From positions 1 to 41,128 of the forward strand of contig CABSAN010000016.1 in the NCBI GenBank assembly GCA_902475785.1: DNA of 41,128 nucleotides. The letters are read 5' to 3'. Shown here one piece after another: positions 1 through 5,854 of the stretch. Under the pieces are notes generated by a model. That model ran no database searches and was not told the DNA's origin. It was given only the letters and a program-made list of their open reading frames with translations. The position numbers and the translations under genes are program-made. This DNA comes from an uncultured Collinsella sp. Its GTDB lineage: Bacteria > Actinomycetota > Coriobacteriia > Coriobacteriales > Coriobacteriaceae. Position 1 is the first letter of the stretch, and each line of letters starts with the position of its first letter.

Positions 1-2
1 TG

Positions 3-278
3 TGCAATCGCGAGAAGACGATGGGGCGGAATGTCAATCTTGGTCTAACAGAGCCAAACTTAATCCAAGACGGGATAGCGGACGATCTCCGCGCGACGAT
101 CCTTTCCGCCGCGTCTCTGGTAAGGGCCCTCTTTTCCGCATTGTTTTTCTCCGTATTTGGACATGTGCTGGGGTTATACCCCATTCAGATGGCGCTCGGT
201 ATTATTGGCGCAATCGCGATAGCGATTACCGCCGTTGTTTCTTTAAAAATGGTAGGAATACATGCCTCCAAGAATTGA
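3..278 (+). CDS. MFS-type transporter, C-terminal fragment (5' end outside window)
   Basis: The reading frame is open from the first bases of the window, so the start lies upstream. The visible ~91 residues contain the segment RATILSAASLVRALFSALFF and then a hydrophobic stretch (YPIQMALGIIGAIAIAITAVV). This matches the pattern of the last two transmembrane helices of major facilitator superfamily carriers, where a P/D-x-x-RATxLS motif opens TM11. The substrate cannot be read from this piece. It ends with TGA at 276-278, and the next small ORF starts inside its last codons. The family call rests on a short motif plus hydrophobicity, so it is moderately secure. Confidence 0.6.
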   Translation, partial: CNREKTMGRNVNLGLTEPNLIQDGIADDLRATILSAASLVRALFSALFFSVFGHVLGLYPIQMALGIIGAIAIAITAVVSLKMVGIHASKN

Positions 279-462
279 TATATCGATTGACGAGCTGCCC
301 GAAGCGTCGAGCCTTCTTGATGGACATGACTATTCGTCACAAATCATTCAGCGTATCGCCAGGGTTCCAGTAATACTCGATGCATCGGGATGCCCTCATT
401 CCCCTTTTTTCGAAGTTGAATATGATGACAGGACGATTAGGTTTACAAGTCAAGCAAGTTAA
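262..462 (+). CDS. Small hypothetical protein (66 aa)
   Basis: The ATG at 262 overlaps the end of the transporter by 17 bases and is preceded by GGTAGGA six bases upstream, a usable Shine-Dalgarno. The product is acidic and soluble (starts MPPRIDISIDELPEASS, later FFEVEYDDRTIRF) with no membrane segment. I do not recognise a family. The overlap suggests translational coupling to the transporter gene. It could also be a chance frame: the region to 602 is otherwise empty. Confidence 0.4.
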   Translation: MPPRIDISIDELPEASSLLDGHDYSSQIIQRIARVPVILDASGCPHSPFFEVEYDDRTIRFTSQAS

Positions 463-602
463 GAATCTATGTGGCCAATGTGATACCGTTGAACCCGCAT
501 ATCGATACCGCTCAGCCATTCGCCTCGCCCCCGTCGCACGTATCTTCATCCGGTCTGTTACTTTTAATCTAACAATTCTTTGAGGAACGTAGGTGCTTCT
601 AA

Positions 603-2417
603 ATGTACTGTCGACTTCTTCTCAAGCTAATCCTAAGAGACAGGGCCGTATGGATTTGTACGCTCGTTCTCGCTGCAGCCTTTTCCGTCCCCATTGCGTT
701 CAATTCACCCATCTACGGGCCCTTCTTTATGAAACAGGGCATGCAGGGCTTTGTCGACGCATTCAATACGCGCGCGCCCCAGGCCAGCGGCACAGACCTA
801 TCTCCAGAGCAGCAAGATGACGCGGAGCTTGCAAGATACGCGAACGCCGCCCTTGCCGCTCAAACCGACGCCGCCTTTCTCGATTCTGCCGAGAGCTACT
901 ACGCGCTCATGGACGAGGGCTTCCAATCCGGGTCCATCGTGGGAGACCGAGAGACCAATGACGCAGCGCTCGCATATTGCCGTGCCCTGAGCAGCTCCGG
1001 CATCACGGATATCCCGGCCTCCGCAAGCGACCTGCCGTTCCTTTCCTTCCTGCCTTACGCCATTGCCACGGCGCCGTCTTTCCTTCCCTTCATCCCCTTC
1101 CTTCTCTCGTCGATACTCGTGCTCGGCGCCACAAGGCCCGGGACCCTGGCGGCAAAGGCGCCCGTGCCCAAATTCCGGCGCCTTATTCAGATCGTGTTTT
1201 CGATAATCGTCGCGGGGACCGCGATGCTCCTCGCCGGCCTCGCACCCGGGGGCATTTACGCCTTGGCCCTAAACGGCTTCGGGCAAATTGGGTACCCGAT
1301 CGCCTTCTTCCATGACGGCGCGCTTACCACCACGACCGCGGGAAACGTCTTCACAGCCCTGCTTCTCGCGCTGCTTGCGGGCGGAACCTTGATATCCGTT
1401 TGCTCCGCCGTCCTATCGACCGCAACGAGGCGCGTCCTCGCGGGCCCCCTTACCTCCGCGCTGCTTGTCGCGGCCCCGGCATTCCCGTTATTGTCCGATT
1501 CGGCACTGGGGCATAATGCCGTGCTCGGGCTCCTGCCACTGCCCGTATTCTCGCCTATCGAGGCAACGGGTTACGTAGGATGCTTCCCGACAGAATTCAT
1601 TGGCTCCGGTTCAGGCAGCGCATCGATGCTTGCCGTGGCCCTGGCATACGTCGCGGTCTTTTTTACGGTCGGCGCCGTTGCGACACGTTCCCCCAAACAG
1701 CCTGGACCCGCGAAAAAGCACCATGGGCTCGAGCTCCTGGACGCGAGCGTGGGATACGGAAGCACGACGATACTTTCAATCGGGTCGCTTTTCCTGAGCC
1801 CGGGAACGGCGGCGGGCCTCGTTGCTCCCAACGGCTCGGGGAAAACCACCCTTCTTGAAGCGCTGTCGGGCCAATTTCCCACCCGCATCCGCTCGGGAAG
1901 CCTGGCGGCAGACGGAATCTGCCAACGTCGATCAGCCGAATTTGCAGAACTCGTCTACCTGAGCTCTTCGGGCAGCGCGGATCTCTATCCCACGCTATCG
2001 GCCATCGAGCACCTTGCTTTCGTTAGGGAGGCGTGGAAATCGGCCGCCGACATCGACTCGCTCTGCGACTCCCTCGGAATCTCCCCATATCTCGACAAGC
2101 CGACCCGTAAACTCTCGACAGGAATGAAGCAGCAGGTAAAGCTTGCCATGGCGATATCGACCGATTGCCCGTACCTCATCCTCGATGAACCGCTGAACGG
2201 CCTCGATCCGGGAAAGCGGAAAACCTCCTGCGACGCGATGCGCAGCGAGGTGGCGCGGGGACGCAGCGTGCTCATTTCAAGCCATCTACTCGACGACCTG
2301 GCAGACCTCACCGACTCGTTCTACTTCATCGAGGCCGGCACGCTCGTGGAAAAGATCAAGTCGTCCTCGCAGACGCTCAAGCAGGAATACCTCGATACAT
2401 ACGAGGGAGGTGAATGA
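603..2417 (+). CDS. ABC exporter, fused permease and ATPase
   Basis: A 604-residue single chain. Residues 15-34 form the first membrane helix, about 40-145 an outside loop, and about 146-360 several hydrophobic helices (ABC-2 type permease). From about 375 a complete ATPase follows: Walker A APNGSGKT (408-415), signature LSTGMKQQ (504-511), Walker B YLILDEP (524-530) and the switch histidine in SSH (H561). The first Gly of Walker A is Ala, which is tolerated in the family. Permease-first fusion to a small ABC-2-like NBD is less common than split subunits and recalls peptide or antibiotic self-protection exporters; the substrate is unknown. GAGGAACGTAGG upstream supports the ATG at 603. The 3' end carries the RBS of the next gene. 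Confidence 0.85.
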   Translation: MYCRLLLKLILRDRAVWICTLVLAAAFSVPIAFNSPIYGPFFMKQGMQGFVDAFNTRAPQASGTDLSPEQQDDAELARYANAALAAQTDAAFLDSAESYYALMDEGFQSGSIVGDRETNDAALAYCRALSSSGITDIPASASDLPFLSFLPYAIATAPSFLPFIPFLLSSILVLGATRPGTLAAKAPVPKFRRLIQIVFSIIVAGTAMLLAGLAPGGIYALALNGFGQIGYPIAFFHDGALTTTTAGNVFTALLLALLAGGTLISVCSAVLSTATRRVLAGPLTSALLVAAPAFPLLSDSALGHNAVLGLLPLPVFSPIEATGYVGCFPTEFIGSGSGSASMLAVALAYVAVFFTVGAVATRSPKQPGPAKKHHGLELLDASVGYGSTTILSIGSLFLSPGTAAGLVAPNGSGKTTLLEALSGQFPTRIRSGSLAADGICQRRSAEFAELVYLSSSGSADLYPTLSAIEHLAFVREAWKSAADIDSLCDSLGISPYLDKPTRKLSTGMKQQVKLAMAISTDCPYLILDEPLNGLDPGKRKTSCDAMRSEVARGRSVLISSHLLDDLADLTDSFYFIEAGTLVEKIKSSSQTLKQEYLDTYEGGE

Positions 2418-2418
2418 C

Positions 2419-2847
2419 ATGATAGGCAAGAGCTATGCAAAGATAGCGATTGTTGGCTTTGTACTTTGTCTTGCAATGGTGCTATGTGCATCATTTGCGA
2501 GGTATAGGTCCGAGCAGTCGTTCATCGATGGCGCTGAAAATGGGTTTGGCATAGACGGGATGTATGTCAACGATGGCGCGACCAGGCCGTCTATGGCGAT
2601 TCTTGCAGGCGAAGACATGGAATGGCAAATCTGTAATGACGATGGCTCTTGTATGAGTGGTCGTTTGGCCGCAACGAGCGATCCGAATTCGTTTGATCTT
2701 CTCGACAATGATGGATCGGATTGCGGTTCAGTTCACCTGTCGTATGCATCACGAGACGGGATGGACGGCATTCTCTACGTCTCCCACGAGACTGGCGATT
2801 TCAAGATGCGCAGGACTAGCCGAGTGCCGGCTTTTATCGAGGAGTGA
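2419..2847 (+). CDS. Membrane-anchored extracytoplasmic protein, partner of the ABC exporter
   Basis: About 142 residues. GGAGG at 2406-2410 lies 8 bases before ATG 2419, so this start is preferred over the GTG at 2410 that overlaps the exporter gene. One N-terminal helix (AIVGFVLCLAMVLCASFA) is followed by a mostly beta-looking, acidic domain ending GDFKMRRTSRVPAFIEE. There is a Cys in the helix but no proper lipobox, so it is more likely a signal anchor than a lipoprotein. Translational coupling to the exporter suggests an accessory or immunity role; no family recognised. Confidence 0.65.
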   Translation: MIGKSYAKIAIVGFVLCLAMVLCASFARYRSEQSFIDGAENGFGIDGMYVNDGATRPSMAILAGEDMEWQICNDDGSCMSGRLAATSDPNSFDLLDNDGSDCGSVHLSYASRDGMDGILYVSHETGDFKMRRTSRVPAFIEE

Positions 2848-2852
2848 GAATT

Positions 2853-2881
2853 CCCGGCGGTCTGCCGATCAGGCCGCCGGG
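2853..2881. terminator. GC-rich hairpin after exporter operon
   Basis: CCCGGCGG (2853-2860) pairs with CCGCCGGG (2874-2881) over a 13-base loop, six bases after the stop of the membrane-anchored protein. No T-run follows, so it is a weak terminator or transcript-end stabiliser at best. Confidence 0.4.
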
Positions 2882-2890
2882 GTATCGAAC

Positions 2891-2926
2891 CCCGCATTCA
2901 TCCGTGCACACACGGATGAATGCGGG
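2891..2926. repeat. Perfect 16-bp inverted repeat with 4-base loop
   Basis: Arm CCCGCATTCATCCGTG (2891-2906), loop CACA, arm CACGGATGAATGCGGG (2911-2926). The stem is perfect over 16 bp, sits just after another hairpin and is not followed by T residues. It could be a scar of a mobile element, a cruciform-forming site, or half of a bipartite terminator. Confidence 0.7.
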
Positions 2927-2949
2927 AAGTGTCCGGATGAAGTTGATAA

Positions 2950-3285
2950 TCAAGGAAACAATGCCGTTCTGCCTGGGACGGCTTTGGTCTGGACTTTAAC
3001 TACAACATCGCAATCGACACTTATCAGCTCGCGCGACGCGCATGGCCAAATCTCGGACGCTGGTGCATGGAGGACCTTCGAGATTTACTGTACATCCAAA
3101 ACGACGACGCACACCGCGTGCTCGCCGACTGCGAAGACGAGATGGCTGTCTACAATGCGATTAGAAACGGCGTGAAGTCCGGAGAGCTTTCTGTCGAACC
3201 GCCGCGCCGTCGCGCGAGCCGACCGGGCAACCCGGGCAATCTGGTCCCGACTCTCCCGGTCGTATTCCTACGATATCGCCCCTAA
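2950..3285 (+). pseudogene. Remnant of DnaQ-like 3'-5' exonuclease (RNase H fold)
   Basis: Read through in one frame after tandem stops at 2944-2949, the translation includes GLDFNYNIAIDTYQLARRAW, then LGRWCMEDLRDLL, then DDAHRVLADCEDEMAVY. The IDTxxLARRxxP and AHRALADxxxTxxVY pattern is the exo II to exo III region of DEDDh exonucleases (DNA polymerase III epsilon family), including the HxxxD pair. The exo I DxE block and the first third of the domain are missing, and the tail after GVKSGELS turns into Pro/Arg-rich nonsense. No good start exists; the ATG at 3067 lies inside the domain. I read this as a 5'-deleted relic of a larger gene. Confidence 0.6.
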
Positions 3286-3297
3286 ATCACCAATGTG

Positions 3298-3537
3298 TCA
3301 GATAAAGAATGATGCAATGGTTATGATCAAGCATACGGCGGATGCGGCGACTGCGCCTTTTTTCCTCTCCTTTAGTCCGACGAATAGGGTTGCCGTAAAG
3401 TAAAGGGCGGAAATGCAGTCTATGGCAAGCAAAACGAGTTCCTTGGGCGGTTTCAGCAAAAGGTCGCTAGCAAAGAGTAATGCAAGCAGGGCAAAGCCGA
3501 TTGTGACCAAGTATCTCGATTGATTTTGCGACTGCAT
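3298..3537 (-). CDS. Small membrane protein (79 aa)
   Basis: Starts MQSQNQSRYLVTIG; the ATG is preceded by GAAAGG eight bases upstream. Three hydrophobic stretches are visible: about 10-27 (VTIGFALLALLFASDLLL), 33-53 and 60-79. A short basic loop KERKKG lies between the second and third. No family recognised. It starts 12 bases after the stop of a 37-residue ORF on the same strand, so the two are probably one operon. Size and topology fit an immunity-type or holin-like protein, but nothing proves that. Confidence 0.6.
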   Translation of the reverse strand: MQSQNQSRYLVTIGFALLALLFASDLLLKPPKELVLLAIDCISALYFTATLFVGLKERKKGAVAASAVCLIITIASFFI

Positions 3538-3549
3538 GGCAACTGCCTT

Positions 3550-3663
3550 TCAGAACATGCAAGTGAAAAGTCGGTACGATGTCATTGCGGTCGCAAACAA
3601 GCCGCCGCCGGGACCGGATGTCACGAGACCGGCGATAACGCATTTTCTCGGTTTCCAGCTCAT
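3550..3663 (-). CDS. 37-residue hydrophobic peptide
   Basis: A short ORF starting at an ATG (complement of 3661-3663) with GAGAGGGG placed seven bases upstream, one of the best ribosome sites in this region. The peptide is basic at the N-terminus (MSWKPRKC), has a glycine-rich hydrophobic middle (VIAGLVTSGPGGGLFATA) and ends SYRLFTCMF. It contains two Cys. It stops 12 bases before the 79-residue membrane protein. Bacteriocin-like, toxin-like and leader-peptide roles are all possible; none is shown by sequence alone. Confidence 0.5.
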   Translation of the reverse strand: MSWKPRKCVIAGLVTSGPGGGLFATAMTSYRLFTCMF

Positions 3664-3814
3664 GACAGACCCCTCTCTCATGGTGCAACGTATACATTAT
3701 GAGATATACACATTTTGTCCTATAAGCCCCAAGGATGACGATTCCAATACGGACGACGACACCAAAACCGGCATCGACGGCTCCATGGACGATTCGGATT
3801 CCAAATAGGCCCTG

Positions 3815-4270
3815 TTAGTTGAGCCACTTCTTTGCCGGTGTCGTATACGAGACCGCTATACCCGCGGCAATTGCCATCAGGCAGCTCGCGATGAATCCGA
3901 ACTCATACTTCAAAACGTTTGTTGCGGTCAGGGCGATAATCAACACTGTCAGAATTTGCAGAATTATCGTTATTGCGAAGAGATTGATTCCTTGTTTGGC
4001 CGAAGTCGCTGAATGAGTTTGGCTTCGTTGATTCAGGTTGAGGCAGACAAGGAAAGCGACCAGTTCGCTTGATAAGGGGCCGACTACATAGAAAAAGATT
4101 GCGTCAATGAAGCCAATAGTGTTGTTAGTGTTGTAAGTTGTTTCGCCGGAAAACACAGCGTATAAAGCATATCCAAATCTTGGCTGATTCATGTATGAGT
4201 CCGAAAAGACGAAGAGCGTCAATATTGCTACTACCAGAAGTGCATTCAGGGCAAATCGTTTGCTTTTCAT
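3815..4270 (-). CDS. Polytopic membrane protein (151 aa)
   Basis: Four hydrophobic segments: about 7-22 (ALNALLVVAILTLFVF), 52-77, 95-116 and 122-142. The N-terminus is basic (MKSKRF). AAGGAGCGATCG precedes the ATG, and a clear -10 hexamer lies 30-odd bases upstream. AT-richer than the core operon, which suggests transfer. I do not recognise a family. It may belong with the two small membrane ORFs downstream on the same strand (3550-3663, 3298-3537). Confidence 0.65.
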   Translation of the reverse strand: MKSKRFALNALLVVAILTLFVFSDSYMNQPRFGYALYAVFSGETTYNTNNTIGFIDAIFFYVVGPLSSELVAFLVCLNLNQRSQTHSATSAKQGINLFAITIILQILTVLIIALTATNVLKYEFGFIASCLMAIAAGIAVSYTTPAKKWLN

Positions 4271-4303
4271 CGATCGCTCCTTCCGGGTGAACTTTATTAT
4301 GTA

Positions 4304-4331
4304 ATTATACAGCAGTCATTTGTTATTCAAA
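4304..4331 (-). promoter_or_regulatory. Promoter for the 151-aa membrane protein
   Basis: On the minus strand a perfect TATAAT (complement of 4304-4309) has TTTGAA (complement of 4326-4331) 16 bases upstream. The -10 is about 34 bases before the ATG at 4270. Confidence 0.5.
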
Positions 4332-4344
4332 GAATTTGACTGTC

Positions 4345-4518
4345 CTATAAGCCCTTGTTCCTGCCGAGCGCCCACGAGCGGGAGCTGTAGGACTCGATGC
4401 GGTCGAACGGGTAGACGGTGCCGTCGTACCATTTGATGCCCCACGGGGCGTACTCGCCGTCGGGGCGGCACTCGACGAGGGCCGTGACCAAACATATCGA
4501 CTTATCGCTCTCCCCCAC
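4345..4518 (-). pseudogene. Fragment of a small beta-rich protein
   Basis: A frame ending in TAG at 4345 reads VTALVECRPDGEYAPWGIKW, then YDGTVYPFDRIESYSSRSWAL. The DG-x-x-x-P-x-x-I-x-W-x-DG-x-x-Y/F pattern is a recurring small domain in Gram-positive genomes whose full form is longer. There is a stop upstream after the GTG at 4518, and the fragment ends early (LGRNKGL). It is either a very short gene or, more likely, a truncated relic. Confidence 0.4.
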
Positions 4519-4594
4519 GACGGCACCCCTCTCGAATCAATAACGAACGTGTGTTCTATTATAGCGCAATCACGATTGTTGACCATCGGTGCGG

Positions 4595-4609
4595 TTGCCG
4601 CTGCGGCAA
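4595..4609. promoter_or_regulatory. Palindrome in leader of pilin-like copy 1
   Basis: TTGCCGC-T-GCGGCAA, a perfect 7-bp inverted repeat with a one-base centre. The identical sequence lies at the same distance (94 versus 93 bases) before the start codon of the second paralogue (9900-9914). It could be a protein-binding operator or an RNA hairpin; conservation in both leaders argues for function. Confidence 0.45.
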
Positions 4610-4688
4610 GACCGGAGCAGAATTATGGAATAGCCCTACGCTCGGCGATGTATCTACAAACCCTGAGCGAAGGGAGTGTCGCAAATGC

Positions 4689-5516
4689 ATGCAGCGGCAA
4701 TTGACCTTCGGGGGGGGGGTATCTCCTAGAGGTACTCTTCTCCGAGGGCAGTCAATCATCGAGTACGTCCTGATCATCGCCGTCATCGGCATGGTGATCG
4801 TGTTCGTCGGACCCGGCGTGGCGGGCGCCATCCGCAACCAGTTCAACCTGGTCGGCAACACGGTGAACAATGGGACGACCGGCGGCGTCGGGGGCGGCGC
4901 GTCCGGCGGAGGCTCCACAGGGGCCGATTCCGCGACCGTCCAGGCGGCGGTGGCCAAGGACGCGAAGGACTGGACGCTCGACGAGCAGAAGGCGGTTGCC
5001 GAGGACATCGCCGCGAAGGGCGAGGCGTCGCCCGCCTACGCCAAGGCCAAGGCCGCCATGGATGAGAGGACAACTTGGTCGGTCAAGTTGACGAACGGTG
5101 ACACCATGGCCTACCGTATCATCGGCATCAACCACGACGACCTTGCAGACGGCTCGGGCAAGGCGGGTTTGACATATTGGGGTGAATCTCGATCCTTTGA
5201 AAACTACGGATATCACTACATCCGTAACAACGATGGACAAGGATGGGAAAAAGCTGAGATACGTCAGCGTTTAAATTCAGGCGATTTATGGAAGTTATTG
5301 CCCTCTGATTTGAGAAAAGGAATCAAGAGTGTTTCTAAAGAAACAGTCGAGGACAATGCAAGAATCACCACTAAGGACAAGTTCTTCCTTATCAGCCAGA
5401 CAGAGATATACAGCAATAGTAGCGACCCAGATTCGGGTGGTTATCAGTATGAATACTGGACTGGAAAAGTCTTTTCTCTGGGAACTAGCTTCCTTAAAGC
5501 TGCTTTCTGCTTCTAG
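4689..5516 (+). CDS. Flp/type IV prepilin-like protein with DUF6273-like head, phase-variable, ON (copy 1)
   Basis: 275 residues from the ATG at 4689, with AAGGGAG upstream. The leader MQRQLTFGGGVSPRGTLLRG ends in Gly and is followed by QSIIEYVLIIAVIG. That is a prepilin-peptidase site with Glu at mature position 5 and Tyr at 6, the hallmark of Flp (Tad) pilins. Then come a stalk to about residue 60, a Gly/Ser/Thr linker (GGGASGGGSTG), a helical part, and a head with the WEKAEIRQRLN and DKFFLIS motifs typical of DUF6273-like domains. Ten G residues (4710-4719) inside the leader keep the frame open. The head lacks the WW-x-RS block present in copy 2 and jumps to FLKAAFCF, so it is shortened. 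Likely secreted and assembled or membrane-anchored; pilus assembly genes are not in the window. Confidence 0.8.
   Translation: MQRQLTFGGGVSPRGTLLRGQSIIEYVLIIAVIGMVIVFVGPGVAGAIRNQFNLVGNTVNNGTTGGVGGGASGGGSTGADSATVQAAVAKDAKDWTLDEQKAVAEDIAAKGEASPAYAKAKAAMDERTTWSVKLTNGDTMAYRIIGINHDDLADGSGKAGLTYWGESRSFENYGYHYIRNNDGQGWEKAEIRQRLNSGDLWKLLPSDLRKGIKSVSKETVEDNARITTKDKFFLISQTEIYSNSSDPDSGGYQYEYWTGKVFSLGTSFLKAAFCF
4710..4719 (+). repeat. Poly-G tract, 10 G, in coding leader of copy 1
   Basis: Ten consecutive G encode Gly-Gly-Gly plus the first base of Val. A tract of this length within the first 11 codons is a classic slipped-strand mispairing site. With 10 G the ATG at 4689 reads into the pilin frame. Confidence 0.85.
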
Positions 5517-5535
5517 CTCCATCTACATCTACCAT

Positions 5536-5566
5536 AAAGCCCCTGCATTCTGCAGGGGCTTTTCTT
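5536..5566 (+). terminator. Rho-independent terminator after copy 1
   Basis: AAAGCCCCTGCA (5536-5547), loop TTC, TGCAGGGGCTTT (5551-5562), then TCTT. The 12-bp stem is perfect and starts 20 bases after the stop codon. Confidence 0.9.
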
Positions 5567-5854
5567 CTGGTAGCTTCTGGTACGATTCGACCTCAATAGT
5601 ACATCTGATCCAATCAAGAGCGCATGGAGTGTGAAGAAGGCTCTCGGGGATTTCCTTGTTTTCCCCTTCTTGATTTATAAAGCTGGGGGCATTTCCAACG
5701 GGTGGATAATGGATTCACTTCGATGGCGGAGTTGACGGTAGCGACCATGGCGATGTGCGAAATCACAGTCAAGTCCGACTCCCCGGAAAGCGATTCGAGG
5801 GGCTGGAAGAATACAAGGAATGCCAACCTCTTCGATTCCGTCGAGCGCAATGTG
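5567..5854. other. Intergenic, no gene seen
   Basis: Between the copy-1 terminator and the convergent stop of the 747-residue gene. The frames present are short and unlike the neighbouring proteins. No hairpin, RNA gene or promoter stands out. Confidence 0.5.

Noticed and set aside
3467..3697. 76-residue minus-strand frame overlapping the 37-residue peptide
   Set aside because: It has no RBS as good as the peptide's and overlaps both the peptide and the 79-residue gene in another frame.
4323..4586. 87-residue Ser/Pro/Thr-rich minus-strand frame
   Set aside because: It is out of frame with the more protein-like fragment ending at 4345 and has shadow-type composition.
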